Assembly: GCA_035508435.1 (NCBI GenBank)
Contig: DATJNA010000220.1
Coordinates: forward strand, 1-64,000
From: JASHVB01 sp035508435
GTDB taxonomy: Bacteria > Pseudomonadota > Alphaproteobacteria > Acetobacterales > Acetobacteraceae
Direction: 5' to 3'
DNA length: 64,000 nucleotides
The position numbers and the translations under genes are program-made. This document shows positions 57,320-64,000 of the stretch, piece by piece; positions within the stretch are counted from its first letter, which is position 1, and every line of letters starts with the position of its first letter. The notes under the pieces were generated by a model. It was given only the letters and a program-made list of their open reading frames with translations. It was not told where the DNA came from and did no database searches.

Positions 57320-59568
57320 GCGACGTGCGACGGGTCCGGCGGCTGCACAATGCCCAGCGCGCTGATGCTGGCCGTGCTGTGGCTCGTGGGGTTAGGCGCG
57401 AAGGTGACGCTGAACATATCCTCGGCAGTCATGTGCTGAGCGTCAGAGGCCAGCACCGCCAATAATACCCGGCCTGTCTCTTGCGCCGGCACCACACCGA
57501 AGAATTCATCGGCGTTCGGATTGAAATACAACCAGGAGGTCACATTCGGACCACTGAGTTCGTAAGCGGCGAACGTCATCTTCAACCCCAGCGCATCGGC
57601 GAAGGTATTGGCCGGGAGCGTGAGGCCGACCGCTTGCCCATCCGCCCAGGTCTGGTTCGGCGTCGGATTTGTCACTGTGATCCCCGGCGTTGGCGCCGGT
57701 GCCTGCACCGTGGCAGTGAACGATTCCGAGGCACTGAGGCCGCCGCTGTCGGTCGCGGTGACGTTGACGGCAACGCTTTGCGCAACGGAGGGTGCCGTGC
57801 CGCTGAAGCTGTCCGTCGCCGCATTGAATTGCAGCCAGCTCGGCAGCGCTTGTCCGTTGGTCTGCGTGGCAGTGCAGGTGAGGCTCTCGCCTTGCGGATC
57901 GACGAAGGTGTTGGCCGCCAGCGCCAGCGAGAATGCCTTCCCCTCAAACCATGTCTGATTCGGGGTCGGCGCGGCGACCACAGGCGCCCCGAGTACGGTC
58001 GCCGTGAAGCTGTCGGAAGCCGCAAGCCCGCTGGTGTCGGTCGCTGTTACCTTGATGCTCAACGTCTGCGCGGTGTTGGGTGGGATGCCGCTGAAGCTGT
58101 CGGTCGCCGCGTTGAATTTCAGCCAGCTCGGCAATGACTGGCCGTTCGCCAGGGTGGCGCTGTAGCTCAGTGTTTCGCCCAATGGATCGGTGAACGTATT
58201 CGCTCCCAGCGCCAGCGAGATCGCCTGTCCCTCCTTCCAGGTTTGATTGGGCGTCTGCACCGTTAACACCGGTGGCGCCGCGGTGGGGATCGTGGTCGTG
58301 GTGATTGCCACACTCAGCGAGTCCCAGTCGCCCCAGTAATTGCCGTTATAGGCCCGCACCTCCAGCGTATCGGTGGTGGCCGTCGCGCCGGCGAGCAATG
58401 ACACGGCGGACAGGCTGGATGCGGTCAGCGCGTTGGCAGCGGAGTGGTCGCTGTAGTCGACGCCGTTCAGTATGAGCGCGTCGGTGGTGGCCGTGTCGTA
58501 GATCTGCCAGGACGTGATCGTTTTATTGCCGGGATCGGTGGCCGAGAAGAGTACTCCCAGCGATTGCGAGGCGTGGCTGACCAGGCCGTCGGAGGCCACA
58601 TTCGTGGTAACGATCGGCGTGTCCAGTTCGTAGATCACCACCGTGGCAGCCGACACGCCGGCGAATTCCTGCGACGCGGGATGCGGCGCCGAGACCACGA
58701 TGTCGGAGCCTGAGCCGTCATTCGCCAGATTGGTGATCTGCCCGCCGCTGCCGACGTAGGTGATGTTGTCCACCAGCATCGCGCTGCCGCCGGAGCCGGA
58801 GACGCAGGTGGTTATGTGCCCGCCGCCGCCCGCCGGCTCGAACACAATCATCTCGCCGGCGGTCACCATCGACTGCCAGTTGCCGGTCTGCCCCGCGGGA
58901 CCGTTGAATGCGACGATCCACTCTCCGTTGGCCTGGCCGGGCAGCCCGATCAGCGTGCTTTGTACCGGCAGCGAGGCGCCGGCCTCGGCGGCGATTGTAC
59001 TGGCCAGCAGCCAGCAGCCATCGTCATTCCAGGCCTGGCCGACGAAGCTCTGCGCCGCCGAGACGATGGAGTCCGGCGTCGCCTGTGACGGAACGGTGGC
59101 GGTGTAGCCCGGCCGCGTCACCACGGTCGCGCTGCCGATATAGCCGGCGGCATCCTTCTGCATCATCAGATCGGCATTTCCGGCGTAGGCGTTCGCCATC
59201 GCCAAGCTGCTTTCACCGAACAAGGACAGATTGGTGACATCCCCGGCACTCGCCGACGAGTCATAGACCAACTGATTCAGGTAGCCATATGTGCTGTTGT
59301 AATAGAGGCCGGTGGACGCCTGATAGGTGAAGACGATGCCGCCGCCGCGTCCGTCCCCGCCCAGATTGCTCAGGCTCAGCGTACGGCCGTTGCCGGTGAG
59401 GGTGCCGGTCGCGCCAGTTGCACCAACGGTATATTCATCTCGATCGAGCACCGTAAGTACCAGATAGGGCGGATTGGTGCTGGCAGGCGTGATGTTGAAC
59501 ATCTCCGCCAGGCCGATCGAGGCGGCGGCATTGTTGACGAATGCGGTCTCGTTATCGGAAATCGCCAC
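57295..59568 (-). CDS. NlpC/P60-like domain plus cadherin-like/Ig repeat protein
   Basis: A 757-residue multidomain protein without a Sec signal. Residues 1-150 are beta-rich with a GDGRGGGIVF segment. Residues about 165-260 resemble an NlpC/P60-type cysteine peptidase/amidase: Cys185 in WNDDGCWLLASTIAAEAG and His251 in GEMIVFEPAGGGGHITTC. From about 430 there are three dystroglycan-type cadherin-like (He_PIG) repeats, each with TPNQTW(x)EG near its start and LPSWLxFNAATDSFSG. Lack of a signal peptide and calcium-binding-like repeats suggest type I secretion, but no ABC exporter is nearby. The last codons and stop codon lie in a 25-bp tandem duplication. Confidence 0.75.
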   Translation of the reverse strand: MAISDNETAFVNNAAASIGLAEMFNITPASTNPPYLVLTVLDRDEYTVGATGATGTLTGNGRTLSLSNLGGDGRGGGIVFTYQASTGLYYNSTYGYLNQLVYDSSASAGDVTNLSLFGESSLAMANAYAGNADLMMQKDAAGYIGSATVVTRPGYTATVPSQATPDSIVSAAQSFVGQAWNDDGCWLLASTIAAEAGASLPVQSTLIGLPGQANGEWIVAFNGPAGQTGNWQSMVTAGEMIVFEPAGGGGHITTCVSGSGGSAMLVDNITYVGSGGQITNLANDGSGSDIVVSAPHPASQEFAGVSAATVVIYELDTPIVTTNVASDGLVSHASQSLGVLFSATDPGNKTITSWQIYDTATTDALILNGVDYSDHSAANALTASSLSAVSLLAGATATTDTLEVRAYNGNYWGDWDSLSVAITTTTIPTAAPPVLTVQTPNQTWKEGQAISLALGANTFTDPLGETLSYSATLANGQSLPSWLKFNAATDSFSGIPPNTAQTLSIKVTATDTSGLAASDSFTATVLGAPVVAAPTPNQTWFEGKAFSLALAANTFVDPQGESLTCTATQTNGQALPSWLQFNAATDSFSGTAPSVAQSVAVNVTATDSGGLSASESFTATVQAPAPTPGITVTNPTPNQTWADGQAVGLTLPANTFADALGLKMTFAAYELSGPNVTSWLYFNPNADEFFGVVPAQETGRVLLAVLASDAQHMTAEDMFSVTFAPNPTSHSTASISALGIVQPPDPSHVAGLLVLHG

Positions 59569-59923
59569 TGGTCAGCCTCCGCAGCGCTGCACGGCAATGG
59601 TGGTGCCGCTGGAAAAAGTTGCACGCTGATACGGAAGCCAAACACGGAACATTCTGTCCCGGTCTATTCCTTTTCTGGACGCCTGCCACACCTCATTCGC
59701 CGCGATGCGACCGCACCGCCGCGCCCCGGGCAAGCCGGTCCATTGGAATATGAGAAAGCGAGGGGTTGTCGCCCCGCCTTCCGTTGCGTGATCAGGCTTC
59801 CCCGGATTCCTTCGCCGGAGAAGAGATGATCACAAAATGATTGCCGGACAGTTAATGCCATCGACTTTTGTTCCTGTCGGGCTTCGGCTATCGAAACCAG
59901 GTCCCAGACGGAGAGCCCGCGCC
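59569..59923. other. Divergent intergenic region, nothing recognised
   Basis: 355 bp between the repeat protein (minus) and prpB (plus). It includes an AT-richer stretch near 59815-59870 (GATGATCACAAAATGATTGCC) that could hold the prpB promoter, but no clear hexamers or riboswitch-like folds are seen. An in-frame upstream ATG for prpB at 59837 is possible but lacks a Shine-Dalgarno sequence. Confidence 0.5.
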
Positions 59924-60847
59924 ATGACCTATCTCGTCGCCGCCGATCTGCCTGCCACGCCTGCCGGCACCCGCTTCCGCGCCTTGCTCGATCGGCCAGG
60001 GATCCTTGGCATGCCCGGCGCGCATAATGGCCAGGCGGCACTCCAGGCCAAGGCCGCCGGCTTCGAGGCGCTGTACCTCTCGGGGGCGGCGATGTCCGCT
60101 TCGATGGGCCTGCCCGATCTCGGCGTGATCACCGTCGACGAAGTGTGCTTCTTCATCCGCCAGATCACGCGCTCCACCGGCCTGCCGCTGCTGGTGGACG
60201 GCGACACCGGCTACGGTGAGGCGCTGAACGTGATGCATATGGTGCGCTGCTTCGAGGATGCCGGCGCCGCCGCGGTGCATATCGAGGACCAGTTGCTGCC
60301 GAAGAAATGCGGTCACCTGAACGACAAGAAGCTGGCCGATCCACACGACATGGCCGCCAAGATCGCCGCTGCCGCGCGGGCACGCCGGCATCTCTTCATT
60401 GTCGCCCGCACCGACGCCGCGGCATCCGAGGGCATCGATGGCGCCGTTGCCCGTGCGAAACTGTTCTTGCAGGCCGGCGCCGACGCGATCTTCCCCGAGG
60501 CCCTGACGTCGGCCGAGCTGTTCCGCGCGGTGGCAGAGCGGCTGCCTGGCGTGAAGCTGCTGGCGAACATGACGGAATTCGGCCGCACGCCGTTTTTCAC
60601 CGCCAGCGAATTCGAGGCGATGGGCTATAAGATGGTGATCTGGCCGGTGAGCTCCCTGCGCGCCGCGAACAAGGCACAGGCGGAATTGTACGCCGCGATC
60701 CGGCGCGACGGCGGCACGCAGAACATGGTGGAGCGGATGCAGACGCGGGCGGAGTTGTACGCGACGATCGGCTACCACGATTACGAGGCGCTGGACGCGT
60801 CTATCGTGACGACGATCGTTCCGGTGGCGATGCCGCAGCGACAATAG
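59924..60847 (+). CDS. prpB: Methylisocitrate lyase
   Basis: A 307-residue isocitrate lyase/PEP mutase superfamily member that cleaves 2-methylisocitrate to pyruvate and succinate in the propionate cycle. It has VDGDTGYGEALNVMHMV near residue 87, the catalytic loop LLPKKCGHLNDKKL (KKCGH with the active Cys, about 124-137), VARTDAAASEGIDGAV near 160 and PEALTSAELFRAVA. Its length agrees with PrpB. ATG 59924 follows GGAG. No prpC or prpD is adjacent. It differs from the paralogue at 1889, which has a shorter N-terminus. Oxaloacetate decarboxylase-type activity is the main alternative. Confidence 0.85.
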   Translation: MTYLVAADLPATPAGTRFRALLDRPGILGMPGAHNGQAALQAKAAGFEALYLSGAAMSASMGLPDLGVITVDEVCFFIRQITRSTGLPLLVDGDTGYGEALNVMHMVRCFEDAGAAAVHIEDQLLPKKCGHLNDKKLADPHDMAAKIAAAARARRHLFIVARTDAAASEGIDGAVARAKLFLQAGADAIFPEALTSAELFRAVAERLPGVKLLANMTEFGRTPFFTASEFEAMGYKMVIWPVSSLRAANKAQAELYAAIRRDGGTQNMVERMQTRAELYATIGYHDYEALDASIVTTIVPVAMPQRQ

Positions 60848-61180
60848 CGACGGCACTATCGCCTGTCATTGTGAGAAGCGAGCACCTGTCATTACGAAGC
60901 GACTGCCTGTCATTGCAAGGACCGCGAGCGAAGCGCAGCGGGACGAAGCAATCCTGGTCAAGCAACGCACCAACGCTTCGAGCAAGTTTTCCGAACGAGA
61001 TCGCTGCGTGGCTTCGCTGCAGCGCATGACAGCGATCTCGACGATACCGGCCACAGCGAGCCTGCGCTAACCCTTTGCAACGGAACCGGCTCAGAACGGC
61101 GAGAATCGACTGTCGCCCGCGTGTGTCGCGGTCGCAAATTCGCTGCCGGTCGAAACAGCGGGCCGGACTCCAGGCTGATG
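60848..61180. repeat. Intergenic region filled with REP-like units
   Basis: CCTGTCATT occurs at 60862, 60885 and 60906, opening three short units of 21-23 bp. The last runs into CATTGCAAGGACCGCGAGCGAAGCGCAGCGGGACGAAGCAATCC, the long form of the REP-like element seen elsewhere. A reversed GCTTCGCTGCAGCGCATGACAG follows at 61012-61033. The convergent prpB and pdxA genes end here, and the element may stabilise or terminate both transcripts. Confidence 0.7.
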
Positions 61181-62212
61181 CTACTCCGCCGCCTGCGCCA
61201 CCGCGTCGCCCAGCTTCACACCGCGCACCGCGTATTCCGCCGCGACCCGCACCGCCTCGATCATGCTGACCGCGCTCGCCTTGCCTGTCCCGGCGATGTC
61301 GAACGCGGTGCCATGATCGACCGACGTGCGCAGGATCGGCAGGCCCAGCGTCACGCTGACGGTCTTTTCGAAGTCCATCATCTTCGCGGCGATGTGCCCC
61401 TGGTCGTGGTACAGCGACAGCACCGCGTCGTAGCGGCCGATGCGCGCCATATGAAACACCGAGTCCGCCGGCACCGGCCCACTGACCTGCATGCCCTGCA
61501 CGCGCGCCGCCGCGATGGCGGGCTTGATCGCGTCCATCTCCTCGCGGCCGAACAAGCCGTCCTCGCCGCCATGGGGGTTCAGCGCGGCCACTGCCAGATG
61601 CGGTCGGTCGCAACCGAGCTGATGCAGCGCCTTCAGGCTCTTGTCGATGCCCTTCGCGACGCGCTCCTGCGTGATCTGCTGGCAGGCCTGCAACAATGAC
61701 ACGTGGCGGGTGAGGAAGAAGATCTTCAACCCGCTGATGGTGAACATCGTCATCTCTTCTTTGGCGCCGGTATGCTCCGCAAACATCTCGGTATGGCCGA
61801 TGAAGGGAATCTTCGCCGCTTTCAGCGACTCCTTGTTGATCGGCGCAGTCACCACACCGGCGACGCGTCCGGCCATGGCAAGCGCGATCGACTCGCGGAT
61901 CGCGGCATAGGCCGCCTCGCCGCCCAGCGCCTGCACCTTCCCCATTTGCAACGCGTCCGGATCGGCGCTGTCCTGATGCAGCACATCGATCGTGCCGGGG
62001 CGGTCGGCGATCGCCTCGGGCGCGGCGATGCGATGCAGTGGCGCGGTCAGCCCGCACAGATCGAGCGAACGTTGCAGCACACGCGCATCGCCGATGGCGA
62101 AGCATCGCGCCACATCGCGCACCTCGGGTGCGAGCATGGCGCGGACGGTGATCTCGGGACCGATACCAGCAGGGTCGCCCATGGTCAGCGCCAGGACTGG
62201 ACGTTCGCTCAT
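61181..62212 (-). CDS. pdxA: 4-hydroxythreonine-4-phosphate dehydrogenase
   Basis: A 343-residue PdxA that oxidises 4-phosphohydroxy-L-threonine with NAD in pyridoxal phosphate synthesis, yielding 3-amino-1-hydroxyacetone phosphate. Marks are LALTMGDPAGIGPEIT (6-21), VVTAPINKESLKAAKIPFIGHTEMFAEHTG (about 125-154) with a zinc-binding His, LNPHGGEDGLFGREE near 205, and YDAVLSLYHDQGHIAAK near 260 with the other metal His. The start at 62212 has GGAGG eight bases upstream. The upstream nadC gene lies about 125 bp away on the same strand. Length is typical. Confidence 0.94.
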   Translation of the reverse strand: MSERPVLALTMGDPAGIGPEITVRAMLAPEVRDVARCFAIGDARVLQRSLDLCGLTAPLHRIAAPEAIADRPGTIDVLHQDSADPDALQMGKVQALGGEAAYAAIRESIALAMAGRVAGVVTAPINKESLKAAKIPFIGHTEMFAEHTGAKEEMTMFTISGLKIFFLTRHVSLLQACQQITQERVAKGIDKSLKALHQLGCDRPHLAVAALNPHGGEDGLFGREEMDAIKPAIAAARVQGMQVSGPVPADSVFHMARIGRYDAVLSLYHDQGHIAAKMMDFEKTVSVTLGLPILRTSVDHGTAFDIAGTGKASAVSMIEAVRVAAEYAVRGVKLGDAVAQAAE

Positions 62213-62337
62213 GCGTGCCGCCTCCATTTTGGATTGCACCAGTATACGACGGGGCTGCCGCGTTGTCGCGGATGGCCGCGATCGCGGCGCACCACCCTGC
62301 CTTATCGCCTCGTCAACATGGCCAGCGGACCGATCCC

Positions 62338-63180
62338 CTACCCGACGAAATCGAGGCCGATGTCCAGGACCGTGGCGCTGTGGGTCAGCCAGCCGACGGA
62401 CAGCAGGTCCACGCCGGAGGCAGCGATCGCCGGAGCGGTATCGGGACGGATGCGGCCGGAGGCTTCGGTGATCGCGCGCCCGTCGACGATGGCGACCGCC
62501 TCGCGCAGCAGATCCGGCCCCATGTTGTCGAGCAATACCGCGTCCACACGGAGCTGCATCGCTTCGACCAATTGCTCCAGCGTATCCACTTCCAATTCGA
62601 TCTTCACCAGATGGCCGACATGGGCGCGGGCGCGCGCGATGGCCTCGCGCACGCCGCCCGCGATGGCGACGTGGTTGTCCTTGATCAGCACGGCGTCATC
62701 CAGGCCGAAGCGGTGATTGGAACCGCCGCCCACACGCACCGCATATTTCTGCGCGAAACGCAGGCCGGGTATGGTCTTGCGCGTGCAGCAGACCTGGGCA
62801 TGCGTGCCGGCAATGGCTTCGGTGATGCCGCGTGTCGCCGAGGCAATGCCGGAGAGATGGCACAGAAAGTTAAGCGCGGTGCGCTCGGCGGTGAGGATGC
62901 CGCGCGCGGGACCGCTGATGACGGCGATGCGGTCGCGAGGCGAGAGGCGGGTGCCGTCGGGACGGTCGACCGTTACGACAATGGCGGGGTCGATCAGGCG
63001 GAATGCGGTCAGCGCGAAGTCGAGGCCGGCGACCACACCGGCCTGGCGCGCGACCAGTTCGGTCTCGACCCGGGCATCGGACGGGACCACCGCATCGGTG
63101 GTGATGTCACCGGCTCGGCCTAGGTCTTCCAGCAGCGCGGCCCGGACCACGGGCTCGATCATGATGGCGGGAAGGGACAT
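62338..63180 (-). CDS. nadC: Quinolinate phosphoribosyltransferase (carboxylating)
   Basis: A 280-residue NadC converting quinolinate and PRPP to nicotinate mononucleotide in NAD synthesis. It has EDLGRAGDITTDAVVP near 18-33, ERTALNFLCHLSGIAS near 95, CCTRKTIPGLRFAQKYAVRVGGGSNHRFGLDDAVLIKDNH (about 125-165) with the PRPP/quinolinate-binding Arg, Lys and His residues, and LDNMGPDLLREAV near 215. The ATG at 63180 gives the usual length. nadA and nadB are not adjacent. A 24-bp tandem array lies between it and engB, just upstream of its ribosome-binding site. Confidence 0.94.
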   Translation of the reverse strand: MSLPAIMIEPVVRAALLEDLGRAGDITTDAVVPSDARVETELVARQAGVVAGLDFALTAFRLIDPAIVVTVDRPDGTRLSPRDRIAVISGPARGILTAERTALNFLCHLSGIASATRGITEAIAGTHAQVCCTRKTIPGLRFAQKYAVRVGGGSNHRFGLDDAVLIKDNHVAIAGGVREAIARARAHVGHLVKIELEVDTLEQLVEAMQLRVDAVLLDNMGPDLLREAVAIVDGRAITEASGRIRPDTAPAIAASGVDLLSVGWLTHSATVLDIGLDFVG

Positions 63181-63216
63181 GCAGGTGCCTTTCCTGAACG
63201 GCTTCGCTTTTTGCGG

Positions 63217-63288
63217 TGGGGGCGGGAGATTCTTTTGCGTTGCGCGCGGGAGATTCTCTTGCGTTGGGCGTGGGAGATATTTGCCGGT
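63217..63288. repeat. 24-bp tandem repeat, three units
   Basis: Units at 63217-63240, 63241-63264 and 63265-63288 share TG(G/C)GxGxGGGAGATTCTxTTGCGT. A weaker fourth unit precedes at about 63193. The array lies between the engB stop and the nadC start, so it would be transcribed in any engB-nadC message. The repeat contains a purine-rich GGGAGA core. Confidence 0.7.
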
Positions 63289-63367
63289 TGGACGCGTTCC
63301 CTCCCGGGTGGCGGGGGCATCATACCGGCAATCGCCCTGGCGTGCACGTGCAGGCCGGGCGGCAGGG

Positions 63368-64000
63368 CTACCCCGCCAGGCCCGCAAGCGCGGCGCGCAG
63401 TTCGGCAATGCCGGCGCCGGTCTCGCTGCTGGTGGGCAGCACGTCCGCAAGCGCCGCCGGATGGGCACGGGCGAGGCGGTCCGCTTCCGCTTGCTTGCGC
63501 GCCAGCGCCGGCGGCTTTACCGCGTCGATCTTGGTCAGGACGAGTTGGAATGCCACCGCGGCGCGGTCCAGCAGATCCATGACGGCGGTGTCGGCAGGCT
63601 TGATCTCGATGCGTGCATCCAGCAACAGCATGACGCGGCGCAGGGTGGGCCGGCCGCGCAGGTAGTCGAACATCAGGCCCTGCCAGTCGGCCTTCACTTC
63701 CTGTGGCGCGCGGGCATAGCCATAGCCTGGCATGTCCACCAGCATCAGGCGGCCGGCGAGGTCGAAGAAGTTGAGCTGGCGTGTGCGACCGGGCGCGGCC
63801 GAGACGCGGGCCAACGCGTGCCGCCCGGTGAGTGCGTTCAACAGCGAGGACTTCCCCACATTGGACCGGCCGGCGAAGGCGACTTCCGGGCCGACAGCCG
63901 GCGGCAGGTGGTCCAGCCCCTGCGCCGCGTGCACGAAATGGCACGGGCCGGCAAACAGAATGCGGCCGGCTTCGAGAGCGTCCGGCGTTGGTTCGGCGTC
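63368..64000 (-). CDS. engB: Ribosome biogenesis GTPase EngB/YihA, 5-prime end beyond the window
   Basis: A partial gene: 210 residues are present and the start lies past 64000. The EngB sequence continues upstream as DAEPTPDALEAGRILFAGPCHF and then HAAQGLDHLPP. GTPase motifs are G1 FAGRSNVGKSSLLNAL, G2 TRQLNFF, G3 DMPGYGYA, G4 TKID and G5 SSETGAG. EngB (YihA/YsxC) assists assembly of the large ribosomal subunit. Length and motifs are normal. In many bacteria it lies beside yidC or other core genes, which would be outside this window. Transcription runs towards nadC. Confidence 0.94.
   Translation of the reverse strand, partial: DAEPTPDALEAGRILFAGPCHFVHAAQGLDHLPPAVGPEVAFAGRSNVGKSSLLNALTGRHALARVSAAPGRTRQLNFFDLAGRLMLVDMPGYGYARAPQEVKADWQGLMFDYLRGRPTLRRVMLLLDARIEIKPADTAVMDLLDRAAVAFQLVLTKIDAVKPPALARKQAEADRLARAHPAALADVLPTSSETGAGIAELRAALAGLAG

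Noticed and set aside
1..64000. tRNA and rRNA genes
   Set aside because: I looked for conserved rRNA stretches and tRNA TpsiC/anticodon arrangements in the gaps and saw none; a covariance search would be needed to exclude a tRNA fully.

Overview
The window is about 64 kb of high-GC bacterial chromosome carrying roughly 55 protein genes, with no rRNA, tRNA, prophage or transposase that I can recognise. Dense short operons with ATGA/GTGA overlaps, OxlT/CaiB and amidohydrolase-type catabolic genes, c-type cytochromes, PEP-CTERM proteins, MBOAT and sulfotransferase genes suggest an alphaproteobacterium, perhaps of the Rhodospirillales/Acetobacteraceae. That is inference from gene content, not a database match.

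Layout. 1-11.0 kb: an MFS carrier, an isocitrate-lyase-superfamily enzyme, NDH-2, a small lipoprotein, BenE, GNAT, a YeiH-type exporter with two small conserved proteins, an FAD/NAD(P)-binding protein and a luciferase-like monooxygenase. By eye this part is richer in GC at third codon positions than the rest. 10.0-15.6 kb: a minus-strand oxidoreductase/hydrolase operon, then a dienelactone hydrolase and a small DUF6295-like protein. 15.6-22.3 kb: an orphan SecY paralogue, a GT87-like membrane glycosyltransferase behind a possibly structured leader, ileS, and a GxxExxY gene next to a long inverted repeat. 22.4-29.4 kb: an OxlT-like antiporter, a luciferase-like monooxygenase, a decayed AsnC regulator, a CaiB/BaiF CoA-transferase, an alpha/beta hydrolase and a beta-hydroxyacid dehydrogenase.

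29.7-36.4 kb holds the most unusual system. An FNR/FixK-like box precedes a TPP-dependent dehydrogenase E1 alpha subunit that carries a full twin-arginine signal peptide. E1 beta, a CxxC zinc-ribbon protein and two related secreted mono-haem c-type cytochromes follow, then MBOAT and SGNH-like genes. No E2 or E3 gene is present. I propose an extracytoplasmic TPP-dependent oxidoreductase that delivers electrons to cytochrome c.

36.5-43.1 kb: small-molecule enzymes and a papain-like protein. 43.7-57.2 kb: a surface and exopolysaccharide-flavoured region with GT4, a FemAB/CelD-like acyltransferase, two PEP-CTERM proteins (one behind a near-consensus sigma-54 promoter), two TPR-sulfotransferases and an FHA protein. 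57.3-64 kb: an NlpC/P60-like plus cadherin-like repeat protein, prpB, pdxA, nadC and engB, the last cut by the right edge.

A second theme is repeats. Many intergenic gaps carry short degenerate tandem arrays (periods 24-42 bp), each of different sequence, and several start inside the last codons and stop codon of the neighbouring gene. REP-like CTGTCATTGCGAGCGAAGC elements and a 260-bp terminal-inverted-repeat element are also present.
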